Origin: UBA1715 sp964346725
Lineage (GTDB): Bacteria; Bacteroidota; Bacteroidia; Bacteroidales; UBA1715
DNA: 7,905 bases
Assembly: GCA_964346725.1 (NCBI GenBank)
Contig: CAYFVM010000043.1
Location: 1-7,905, forward strand
Direction: 5' to 3'
Shown in pieces: positions 1-7,091 of this stretch. How positions within the stretch are numbered: the stretch's first letter is position 1; each line of letters opens with the position of its first letter. The position numbers and the translations under genes are program-made. Below the pieces are notes generated by a model. The model was not told where the DNA came from and searched no databases. It saw nothing but the letters and a program-made list of their open reading frames with translations.

Positions 1-17
1 AAAGCAAAAGACAACGC

Positions 18-1229
18 TTAAAAAGCAGCCAAAAGCAAATCAATACTTTTACTCGTCAAACCATACATGCGTGCAACGTTTTCATTAGTAATAATGCCAT
101 TGTACATGTACACACCACGGCGAGCATATAAGTTTTGTTTTAAGAAAGTATAAAATGCTCCGCTATTTAATACATTTTGCACCATAGGCATTAGGATATT
201 GCTCAATGCAATGGAAGCTGTGCGCGCAGCTTTTGATGCTAAATTTGGAACACAATAATGAACCACATTGTGTTTTACAAACGTGGGATTTTCAAAGGTT
301 GTTGGCCTTGATGTTTCAAAACAACCTCCTTGATACATACACAAATCAACTATAATAGCACCTCGCTTCATGCTTTGCACCATATCTTCCACAACCATAT
401 ACTGGTCGTTTGATTCAAGACAAATTGCACCTATCACAACATCGGCAGAAAGCAAGGCCTTGCGGAGTATTTTTTCATGGTAATTTGAAGTAAATAATCG
501 TTGCGACAGAACCTGCTGCACCGAAGTTAATCGTTGCATACATGAATCAAATAATTTTACTTCGGCACCAAGCCCGAGAGCTGCACGAGCAGCGAATTCA
601 CCGGCAGTATTAGCACCAAATATGACGACTTCAGCCGGACTAATACCAGTAACACCACCAAGCAAAACGCTTTTTCCAACTTCATTATTTGTTAAACACT
701 CTGCAGCAACAAGAACCGAAAGTGTTCCTGAAATTTCATTCATAGAATGCAATATTGGGTAATATTCATTTCCATCGTGAACAAATTCGTAGCCAACTGC
801 CGTAACGTGTTTACGCGCCAACGCACTCAATATCGCCTTTGTGAGTTTTTGAAACGATATGGTCGAAAAAATTATTTGTTTGTCGTGAATGAACGGAAGT
901 TCTTGCTCGGTTACAGCGCCAATTTTAAGCAAAACGTCACATTTATACACATCTTCTTTCGATGTGCAAATAGTAGCACCGGCTTCAGCGTAGTCAGCAT
1001 CAGAATAGTTTGCCTTAGAACCAGCATCATGTTCTTTCAAAACCACAACACCTTGATTTACGAATACATTCACAGCTTGCGGTGTCAATGCAATACGACG
1101 TTCTTCCGAATCGAATTCCACGGGAAGTCCCAAAACCAAAGGATGCGATTTATGAGCAAGTTCAACCATTTTTTCTTGAGGTAAATGGGCGCCTTCTCCA
1201 AAAGAAAACCATTCCGACATTTGTTCCAT
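18..1229 (-). CDS. Alanine dehydrogenase / NAD(P) transhydrogenase alpha-subunit family protein
   Basis: The 403-residue product belongs to the AlaDH/PNT family, whose alanine dehydrogenases interconvert L-alanine and pyruvate with NAD(H) in the cytoplasm. Visible family landmarks are the substrate-side 'ERRIALTP' (residues 43-50, Arg45), the 'LLKIG' lysine (Lys102), 'SMNEISG' (162-168), the Rossmann segment starting at 'VVIFGANTAGEFAARAALG' (201-219) with Asp228 after the second strand, and the C-terminal 'HYCVPNLASKAARTAS' (324-339). It is about 30 residues longer at the N-terminus than the roughly 370-residue Bacillus enzyme; I believe such an extension is usual in Bacteroidota relatives. 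Oddities: the catalytic His of classical AlaDH aligns with Ser125, the catalytic Asp of 'DQGG' is Tyr299 ('MYQGG'), and the middle glycine of GxGxxG is Asn207. The family call is secure, but alanine dehydrogenase activity is doubtful. Starts at codon 1 or Met4 are both possible. It is divergent from transketolase. Confidence 0.88.
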   Translation of the reverse strand: MEQMSEWFSFGEGAHLPQEKMVELAHKSHPLVLGLPVEFDSEERRIALTPQAVNVFVNQGVVVLKEHDAGSKANYSDADYAEAGATICTSKEDVYKCDVLLKIGAVTEQELPFIHDKQIIFSTISFQKLTKAILSALARKHVTAVGYEFVHDGNEYYPILHSMNEISGTLSVLVAAECLTNNEVGKSVLLGGVTGISPAEVVIFGANTAGEFAARAALGLGAEVKLFDSCMQRLTSVQQVLSQRLFTSNYHEKILRKALLSADVVIGAICLESNDQYMVVEDMVQSMKRGAIIVDLCMYQGGCFETSRPTTFENPTFVKHNVVHYCVPNLASKAARTASIALSNILMPMVQNVLNSGAFYTFLKQNLYARRGVYMYNGIITNENVARMYGLTSKSIDLLLAAF

Positions 1230-1348
1230 ACGACAAATTTTTCATAAAAGTACAAATTTGTTGCATAAGTTGTGTATAATTTCGCAAAAGCTGTATCTGT
1301 AAATTGCATAAAAGAAAGTACATTGCACCAAAATTTTAAAAGAAAGAC
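1230..1348. promoter_or_regulatory. Divergent intergenic promoter region with inverted repeat
   Basis: This 119-base AT-rich spacer must carry the promoters of both the dehydrogenase-family gene (minus) and transketolase (plus). It holds an inverted repeat: CGACAAATTT at 1231-1240 against AAATTTGTTG at 1254-1263 (9 of 10 positions pair, 13-base spacer). The right arm lies in the perfect 10-base palindrome ACAAATTTGT (1252-1261). On the minus strand TACTTTTA (1245-1252) matches the Bacteroidota -7 consensus TAnnTTTG except for the last base, 15 bases before the ATG; it falls between and partly in the repeat arms, where a repressor could act. No clear -33 box was found, and no good box for transketolase, whose ATG is preceded only by an A-rich AAAAGAAAGAC. 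Operator function is inference. Confidence 0.35.
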
Positions 1349-3397
1349 ATGAAAACTATATCTGAGCGTTCTGCCGATAATATGCGAATTTTAGCACTTT
1401 CTATGGTTGAGAAAGCAAAATCTGGACATCCGGGGGGTGCTATGGGCGGAATGGATTTTATCTCCGTTCTCTATTCGGAATTTCTTCAATATGACCCAAC
1501 AGATTTATCGTGGGCAAATAGAGATAGATTTTTTCTAGATCCGGGACACATGTCACCGATGCTCTATACAACATTGTGTATGATTGGTGCTCTTACTATT
1601 GAAGACCTTAAAAATTTTCGTCAATGGGGAAGCATTACTGCCGGACATCCTGAAGTAAATCATGCTATTGGTATTGAAAACACATCAGGTCCGTTAGGAC
1701 AAGGCCATACAATGGGCGTTGGTGCTGCTATTGCGGAAAAATTTCTTCGCCAACGTTTTGGTGATTGGATGCACCACAAAATCTATACATTCATTTCTGA
1801 TGGTGGTATTCAAGAAGAAATTTCACAAGGCGCAGGACGTATTGCCGGTCACCTTGGATTGGATAACCTTATCATGTTCTATGATTCCAATGATATTCAA
1901 CTTTCAACTCATACCGATGCTGTTTCGAGCGAAGATACTGCAAAGAAATACGAAGCTTGGGGTTGGCGAGTTATCATAATCAACGGAAATGACCACAACG
2001 AAATTCGCACAGCACTTAAATGGGCTAACGAAGAAAAAGGACAACCTTCTCTTATCATTGGTAAAACAATTATGGGTAAAGGGTTACTTAATGCCGAAGG
2101 AAATTCGTTTGAAGGACAAACTTCTACTCACGGACAACCGGTAAGCAAAGCAGGCGCTTCTGTTGAAAAAACGATTGCAAATCTTGACGGTGACCCACAA
2201 AATCCATTTACGGTTTTTGCTGACGTACAAGAATATTGGAAAGAAACAAATACCGCAAAAACCGCACAAGCCCAAAATCGTAAAGCAGAACAACAAGCTT
2301 GGGAACAAGCAAATCCTGAATTGGCAAAGAAATTTGCACATTTCATGTCGGGAGAATTGCCTGCTACAATTGATTTCTCAGGAATAGAACAAAAACCAAA
2401 CGTTGCTACACGTACTGCTTCAAAAACGGTGCTTGGATATTTAGCAGAACAACTTGACAACATGATTTGTTCTTCTGCCGATTTATCAAACAGCGACAAC
2501 ACCGACGGTTTCTTGAAAAAAACACAAGGAATTACAAAAAATGATTTTTCAGGAAAATTCCTTGAATCAGGTGTAGCAGAACTTACCATGGCTTCAATTA
2601 TGAACGGTATAGTTCTTCATGGCGGACTTTTCACTGCATGCGGCACGTTCTTCGTATTTTCTGACTACATGAAACCTGCCATTCGTATGTCGGCTCTCAT
2701 GGAACTTCCGGTAAAATACCTTTGGACACATGATGCTTTCCGCGTAGGCGAAGACGGACCTACTCACCAACCTATTGAGCAAGAATCACAAATTCGTTTG
2801 ATGGAACAAGTATACAACCATAGCGGCAAACGAAGTTTCTTAGCTCTTCGCCCGGCTGATGCGCAAGAAGCTACAGTTTGTTGGGAAATTGCAATGAGAA
2901 CAAACGACCGCCCTACGGGATTGATTTTCTCTCGCCAAGTTGTAAATGACTTACCTGCAAAACAAGGTTCTACTCGTTACAACGATGCGAAACAAGCACA
3001 ATTCGGTGCTTACGTTGTGAACGAACCGAAAAAAGCAATTGACGTTGTATTAGTTGCAAACGGTTCTGAAGTAAGCACAATTTTAGATGCATCTATTGTA
3101 CTTGAACAACAACACGGACTTAGCGTACAAGTGGTTTCAGCTCCTTCTGAAGGACTCTTTAGAGATCAAAGCAAAGAATACCAAGAAAAAATTCTTCCTT
3201 CAAACAAACCAACATTCGGTGTTACAGCCGGCTTGTCAGTCAACATGCAAGGACTTGTAGGCGCAAAAGGTAAAGTTTGGGGATTGAATCACTTTGGATT
3301 TTCAGCTCCATACACGGTGTTGGACGAGAAATTTGGTTACACCAAAGAAAATATTGTAAACCAAGTACTTGAGTATTTAAAAGAATACAACAAGTAA
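1349..3397 (+). CDS. tkt: Transketolase
   Basis: Transketolase is a thiamine-diphosphate and divalent-metal dependent enzyme that moves two-carbon ketol units between sugar phosphates in the non-oxidative pentose phosphate pathway. The 682-residue product is full length for the single-chain enzyme. Residues 1 to about 330 form the pyrophosphate-binding domain, with active-site histidines His27 ('SGHPGG'), His67 ('DPGHMS') and His100 ('TAGHPE'), 'GPLGQG' (114-119), and the metal/diphosphate loop 'SDGGIQEE' (150-157) with Asn181. About 350-530 is the pyrimidine-binding domain, with the cofactor-activating Glu411 ('GVAEL'), 'GEDGPTHQP' (467-475, His473) and Arg501 ('RPAD'). The remainder is the C-terminal domain. 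The loop starts with Ser where the classical motif has Gly (GDG); I believe this is normal in the Bacteroidota branch. The ATG start gives the usual N-terminus for the family. The gene stands alone, followed at once by a strong terminator. Confidence 0.97.
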   Translation: MKTISERSADNMRILALSMVEKAKSGHPGGAMGGMDFISVLYSEFLQYDPTDLSWANRDRFFLDPGHMSPMLYTTLCMIGALTIEDLKNFRQWGSITAGHPEVNHAIGIENTSGPLGQGHTMGVGAAIAEKFLRQRFGDWMHHKIYTFISDGGIQEEISQGAGRIAGHLGLDNLIMFYDSNDIQLSTHTDAVSSEDTAKKYEAWGWRVIIINGNDHNEIRTALKWANEEKGQPSLIIGKTIMGKGLLNAEGNSFEGQTSTHGQPVSKAGASVEKTIANLDGDPQNPFTVFADVQEYWKETNTAKTAQAQNRKAEQQAWEQANPELAKKFAHFMSGELPATIDFSGIEQKPNVATRTASKTVLGYLAEQLDNMICSSADLSNSDNTDGFLKKTQGITKNDFSGKFLESGVAELTMASIMNGIVLHGGLFTACGTFFVFSDYMKPAIRMSALMELPVKYLWTHDAFRVGEDGPTHQPIEQESQIRLMEQVYNHSGKRSFLALRPADAQEATVCWEIAMRTNDRPTGLIFSRQVVNDLPAKQGSTRYNDAKQAQFGAYVVNEPKKAIDVVLVANGSEVSTILDASIVLEQQHGLSVQVVSAPSEGLFRDQSKEYQEKILPSNKPTFGVTAGLSVNMQGLVGAKGKVWGLNHFGFSAPYTVLDEKFGYTKENIVNQVLEYLKEYNK

Positions 3398-3406
3398 TAC
3401 TTGATA

Positions 3407-3441
3407 GCATAAAAGGCGGGCAATACCGCCTTTTTTTATGC
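3407..3441. terminator. Bidirectional intrinsic terminator between convergent tkt and ostA-like genes
   Basis: AAAAGGCGG (3411-3419) pairs with CCGCCTTTT (3426-3434) around a 6-base loop, and a seven-T run (3431-3437) follows on the plus strand. GCAT (3407-3410) and ATGC (3438-3441) extend the symmetry. The hairpin starts 10 bases after the tkt stop codon and ends 11 bases before the stop codon of the convergent ostA-like gene. On the minus strand it ends in TTTT, so it can serve both genes. Confidence 0.85.
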
Positions 3442-3452
3442 TCATACGTCAT

Positions 3453-4976
3453 CTATAATTTTCGCCAGTTAAAGACATCTTTTGCATCAACGGGGCGAAC
3501 AGAATCATACCATTGAAACTTGTCAAACTTGGCCATTTTCTTAGGGAATTGTTCTATCGGACTGAACGTTCCTTCGGGCTTGTTTTTAAAGACTATTTGA
3601 TCTATTTTGCCATTCTTTAAATAGACCGAAATATCACTACACACAGCCTTATTCACCCCTACTATATCCTCCTCGTCTTTCATATAATATAAGGTCTCGC
3701 CATTTTGAAAAATATCAAGACGATAAAGTTCGTTGTTTTTGAGGTATCCAATAAGCGATTTACCTTTCATTTGATTGAACTTATCGTTGTCACATTGCTC
3801 TACAACAAATGCATCCGATTCTATAATAATTTGGTCGAGACGAGTATTTTTTTCGGCTAATTTCAATCGAATATCATAGCCCGTCACTTGATTTTCTTCG
3901 GACCACACAACTGGGCTTGAACGAAGATATATCATGGAATCCAAGGCATTATACACAACCGAATCACACACACCTTGTATATCACTTTTGTAAAACCGCA
4001 CTTTGTGATATGCCATAACCACTTCGTACGTTACGGAATCTGTTTGCGTGGAATCCAACGGACCTACAGTATATTGATTAAAGAAAAGACTATCGGCATG
4101 TAAATACAACGAATCTGTTTTGAATTCTTTAACTGCCAAGACTTTATTAGTCACGAAAACCGATTTTTTCTTTCCTTCATAAAAACCATATTGCGAATAC
4201 AATGTAATTTTTGCCGAAGTATCTTTTATTACTGCATTTTTCCGAATTGTTCCCTCATCTTTATTACGGTCATAAAACATATCGTCGCCGTACACATAAT
4301 GAGCACCGTTGTGCAAACATGAATTTTTGTACAACTGCGCCAAGTCTGTTTTCGTGTTGTACCAACCGTTTTCTGTATAAATCACATTCTCACGACTTGT
4401 TACGTCAGTAGGACCAACAAAATATGCAATATTGGTTCCTGTCTTATACTTTAATGTATCGGTATTCATAATATAGTTTGGATTTTTAAGAACCACATCG
4501 TTCTTAAAAAACAACATTGCATCATTTACGTAATATCGTCCTATTCGACTTGTTAGAATATTAGTTTCGTCCACAATTTTTCCACCACCACGATAATATC
4601 CCATATTTTCTTTTAAATCATATTCAAGGAAATGGGTGGTAAGTGTCATTTTTCCATGAATCATGCGAATATCTCCACGCAAACTTGCCATGCTTTGCGA
4701 ACTACTATAATATAATGTATCGCCATACACCGTTACATCCTTATTGACAATTCGCACATGCCCATATGCCTCAAAACGATTGTCTTTGGCATACGAAAGC
4801 GCACTGTCGCAATACATAAATACATCATTATGCTGAAACAACACATTGCCATACAATTTGCGCACTTCCTTATCTCCCTTCATTATATCAGTGCGCTTAA
4901 TCTCAACTTTCGTTTTTTGAGAAAAACAAAAGCTAAACGAAAGCAATGCTATAAACAAAAGAGAGAATCGTTTCAT
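3453..4976 (-). CDS. OstA/LptA-like periplasmic protein (lipopolysaccharide transport-related)
   Basis: The 507-residue protein has a Sec signal peptide (residues 1-19: MKR, a hydrophobic core, then probable cleavage Cys-Phe-Ser|Gln); Cys17 is not in a lipobox. The mature part is made of repeated short beta-strand units. A motif of the form xxD[S/T]Lx[Y/F] or close to it recurs at 55-62 ('YCDSALSY'), 84-90 ('YGDTLYY'), 171-177 ('NTDTLKY'), 229-235 ('YGDDMFY'), 293-299 ('HADSLFF') and 336-342 ('VCDSVVY'). This is the pattern of Bacteroidota OstA-like proteins, related to LptA, whose beta-taco fold carries lipopolysaccharide across the periplasm. It is much longer than the roughly 185-residue LptA of Proteobacteria and lacks an obvious C-terminal outer-membrane barrel like that of LptD. 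Its ATG overlaps the moxR stop codon (ATGA), so the two are probably translationally coupled. The role in lipopolysaccharide transport is inferred from family membership. Confidence 0.85.
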   Translation of the reverse strand: MKRFSLLFIALLSFSFCFSQKTKVEIKRTDIMKGDKEVRKLYGNVLFQHNDVFMYCDSALSYAKDNRFEAYGHVRIVNKDVTVYGDTLYYSSSQSMASLRGDIRMIHGKMTLTTHFLEYDLKENMGYYRGGGKIVDETNILTSRIGRYYVNDAMLFFKNDVVLKNPNYIMNTDTLKYKTGTNIAYFVGPTDVTSRENVIYTENGWYNTKTDLAQLYKNSCLHNGAHYVYGDDMFYDRNKDEGTIRKNAVIKDTSAKITLYSQYGFYEGKKKSVFVTNKVLAVKEFKTDSLYLHADSLFFNQYTVGPLDSTQTDSVTYEVVMAYHKVRFYKSDIQGVCDSVVYNALDSMIYLRSSPVVWSEENQVTGYDIRLKLAEKNTRLDQIIIESDAFVVEQCDNDKFNQMKGKSLIGYLKNNELYRLDIFQNGETLYYMKDEEDIVGVNKAVCSDISVYLKNGKIDQIVFKNKPEGTFSPIEQFPKKMAKFDKFQWYDSVRPVDAKDVFNWRKL

Positions 4977-5941
4977 TCGTTTCCCAACAATTTGAGTATG
5001 ATATCGTCAACAGAAATTCCTTCTGCTTCGGCCTTGTAATTCTTTACAATTCTATGACGAAGAATTGGCAACGCCACTGCTTTTACATCATCAATGTCGG
5101 GCGAATATTTTCCATTGATTGCTGCATGCGCTTTGGCACCAATTATCAAATATTGTGACGCACGCGGACCAGCGCCCCATGATATATATTCTTTTGTAAA
5201 TGAGTTACTTGTGACTTCTTTGCGAGTTTTTACCACCAATTCTACTGCATATCGCAATACACTTTCATTTACCGGCAATTTTCTCACTGCCATTTGATAT
5301 GCCTTAATTTCTTCTGCCGATAGTATTGCATTGATAGAATCAGACAAAGAGCCGGTGGTTGTTTTTACTATCTCCAACTCCTCTTCTACAGATGGATACG
5401 TTAAAGCAACATTAAACATAAAACGGTCTAATTGTGCCTCAGGCAAAGGATATGTTCCCTCCTGCTCTATTGGGTTTTGTGTAGCCAATACAAAGAAAGG
5501 TTCGTCTAACGCATAACGTTTCCCCGCAACTGTAACTGCATATTCCTGCATAGCTTCAAGCAGTGCTGCTTGCGTTTTTGGCGGAGTTCGGTTTATTTCG
5601 TCGGCAAGTAAGAAATTCGTAAACAGTGGACCTTTGATAAATTGAAAGTGACGTTCGCCGTTCAAAATCTCACTGCCCGTTATGTCGGTTGGCATAAGAT
5701 CGGGGGTAAACTGAATTCTGTTATTTTTCAGTCCAAGAACTTGTGCCATAGTTGTTACCAATAATGTTTTTGCCAAACCCGGAACACCAACAAGTAAGCA
5801 ATGACCTTTACTAAAAATAGAGATCAGTACTTGTTCTATTACTACATCTTGCCCTATAATTTTTTTATGAATTTCTTGCGTAAGTGCAATGTACACTTTT
5901 TGCAAGGAATCAATGGCTTCTACATCGTCTTTAAAATTCAT
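4973..5941 (-). CDS. moxR: MoxR-family AAA+ ATPase
   Basis: MoxR proteins are cytoplasmic AAA+ ATPases thought to act as chaperones that mature or activate partner proteins, often with von Willebrand factor A partners. The 322-residue product is full length. Visible in order are Walker A 'GVPGLAKT' (52-59), 'FTPDLMPTDITG' (78-89), Walker B 'LLADEIN' (111-117, Asp114-Glu115), sensor 1 'ATQNP' (153-157), the 'LDRF' arginine (Arg173) and sensor 2 'GPRAS' (258-262, Arg260), followed by the C-terminal lid with 'LRHRI'. The ATG start gives the usual short leader before the ATPase domain. A TATTTTTG -7 box lies 21 bases upstream of the ATG. No DUF58 or von Willebrand factor A partner gene is in the window; instead it is joined by a 4-base overlap to the ostA-like gene, which suggests an envelope-assembly role (inference). 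Confidence 0.94.
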   Translation of the reverse strand: MNFKDDVEAIDSLQKVYIALTQEIHKKIIGQDVVIEQVLISIFSKGHCLLVGVPGLAKTLLVTTMAQVLGLKNNRIQFTPDLMPTDITGSEILNGERHFQFIKGPLFTNFLLADEINRTPPKTQAALLEAMQEYAVTVAGKRYALDEPFFVLATQNPIEQEGTYPLPEAQLDRFMFNVALTYPSVEEELEIVKTTTGSLSDSINAILSAEEIKAYQMAVRKLPVNESVLRYAVELVVKTRKEVTSNSFTKEYISWGAGPRASQYLIIGAKAHAAINGKYSPDIDDVKAVALPILRHRIVKNYKAEAEGISVDDIILKLLGNE

Positions 5942-5962
5942 ATTGTCAAATTAGAAATCAAG

Positions 5963-5970
5963 CAAAAATA
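5963..5970 (-). promoter_or_regulatory. Putative -7 promoter box of the moxR-ostA operon
   Basis: The minus strand reads TATTTTTG, a full match to the Bacteroidota -7 consensus TAnnTTTG. It ends 21 bases before the moxR ATG, the same distance as the box before the lysozyme-like gene. The nearest TTTG that could act as a -33 element (5994-5997) is 23 bases away, slightly beyond the usual 19-21, so the match is partial. Confidence 0.42.
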
Positions 5971-6033
5971 GTTAGAAAAATTCAAATGCACGCCAAAATC
6001 TTCTCTTAGATAATGAATACTTTCGCAATTCAC

Positions 6034-6756
6034 TTATTTACGAGAAAATTGTTGCAAATAATCAAGACCATTTTGCACATAGTTTGGGTCATACGTTTGC
6101 GGTTTTGCATTGTCAGGATACACACGCCCCGCATTGTGATAATGAAACGCATCGCGGTAACGACCTTTTGTAAGAAGTCGTCCATATTCGCCTTGTGCCC
6201 ATTTCATGCCCCAATACACAGCATTTTCGCCACGTAAATCAGCCACAGTTATATTGAGGTGCAAACATTTATATCCCATTATTTGAAATGGTCCCCACGA
6301 GGTTGCCAAATTTTTCAAGGCGTCATCTCCAGCATCATGTAACATTTCCGACGTAACGCCTTCATAGGAAGTTAATTGTCCGTCACGCACTTTTTTGATC
6401 CGTTTATAAATATGTCGTTCGAAACGTTTTGGCATATCAAGTCGGCCAGAACATTCCAAACACGCCAACGCTTTAAAATAATGTGCCGGAAGGTTTAGAA
6501 TCGTTGCACATGAATCTATTGCGTTACCATAGTTCTGCTCAACGCATAGGCACACGGTTGATGGTTGCTCCTCTATACTTGTTTCGTAATTATTTGAATT
6601 AAAATCCCATAAGTAAACAGCATAGCCCACCCCTACTATTACCAAAACAAGCAACACTACCCACAACCAATGCGGTAACAGCCTTGATCTATTTTTTTTA
6701 CGAGAGCCAGAGCCTCCCTTTCTCTTTGACTTTGCTGACGTTTTTTTCTTTGGCAT
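6034..6756 (-). CDS. Membrane-anchored lysozyme-like murein hydrolase (SLT / N-acetylmuramidase type)
   Basis: With the ATG at 6756 the product is 240 residues. Residues 1-25 are very rich in Lys, Arg and Ser (cytoplasmic), 26-50 form one hydrophobic transmembrane segment, and the rest should face the periplasm (positive-inside rule). The domain shows the three landmarks of the lysozyme fold: 'CLECSGR' with likely catalytic Glu101, 'ATSWGPFQIMG' (151-161, the GLMQ-like motif), and 'HYHNAG' (205-210, like AYNAG of lytic transglycosylases). 'FERHIY' (Glu113) recalls the 'FE.H.F' of N-acetylmuramidase (DUF3380) proteins. It probably cleaves peptidoglycan glycan strands. An in-frame TTG at 6780 would add 8 residues, but it overlaps the promoter box, so the ATG is preferred. 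It lies 92 bases upstream of moxR on the same strand. No peptidoglycan-binding domain is seen. Exact glycosidase class is uncertain. Confidence 0.8.
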   Translation of the reverse strand: MPKKKTSAKSKRKGGSGSRKKNRSRLLPHWLWVVLLVLVIVGVGYAVYLWDFNSNNYETSIEEQPSTVCLCVEQNYGNAIDSCATILNLPAHYFKALACLECSGRLDMPKRFERHIYKRIKKVRDGQLTSYEGVTSEMLHDAGDDALKNLATSWGPFQIMGYKCLHLNITVADLRGENAVYWGMKWAQGEYGRLLTKGRYRDAFHYHNAGRVYPDNAKPQTYDPNYVQNGLDYLQQFSRK

Positions 6757-6777
6757 AGTTGCTCGTCTTATACCACA

Positions 6778-6785
6778 CAAAATTA
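6778..6785 (-). promoter_or_regulatory. Putative -7 promoter box of the lysozyme-like gene
   Basis: The minus strand reads TAATTTTG, a full match to TAnnTTTG, ending 21 bases before the ATG at 6756. It overlaps the alternative TTG start codon at 6780, which argues that translation begins at the ATG. No convincing -33 TTTG was found at the usual distance. Confidence 0.42.
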
Positions 6786-7091
6786 AAAAATCTTATAATA
6801 TTATATGTAAAATAAACGAATAAGGAGGTTTTTATACCAGCTTTTTTTGCTAAGTCATAGAAGGTTTCGGTTCTTTTTTTGATGAAAGGTGGTTTTATGC
6901 ATACCAATTTATCGTTACACGTTGCAAACATTTTTGTAAAAAATATAGTTTAAAGCAACGAATATGAATGTTTATTCTACTTTTATAGCACATGTTTTAT
7001 AATAAATAAGCATGCATAACATTGCACGTGTCGTAATTACAATCATAGGTAACTAACATAGATATTGCACACAAAAAAAGTATAATGATAT
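6786..7091. other. Intergenic stretch without a supported gene
   Basis: About 300 AT-rich bases. A minus-strand frame starting with ATG at 6931 stays open for 77 codons, but its end runs into the lysozyme-like gene in another frame, it contains that gene's promoter box, and it has no ribosome binding site or recognised motif. A plus-strand AAGGAGG (6823-6829) looks like a Shine-Dalgarno sequence but has no start codon at a useful distance. A TATAAT (7081-7086) stands just before the epimerase remnant and may be left from its promoter. No tRNA or structured RNA was recognised. Confidence 0.5.

Noticed and set aside
747..1184. 145-codon plus-strand frame opposite the dehydrogenase-family gene
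   Set aside because: It is antisense to a well-conserved gene, with no start signal or recognisable protein features.
2128..2589. 153-codon frame opposite the transketolase gene
   Set aside because: It is fully embedded antisense to a strongly supported gene and is Cys- and Ser-rich, as expected for a shadow of lysine- and alanine-rich coding sequence.
6823..6829. AAGGAGG on the plus strand, like a strong Shine-Dalgarno sequence
   Set aside because: No ATG, GTG or TTG lies at a suitable distance downstream with an open frame.
6698..6931. Minus-strand 77-codon frame with ATG start upstream of and overlapping the lysozyme-like gene
   Set aside because: It contains the -7 box of the lysozyme-like gene, overlaps that gene's basic N-terminal coding region in another frame, and has no ribosome binding site or known motif. 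A small real peptide cannot be excluded, but I cannot support it.
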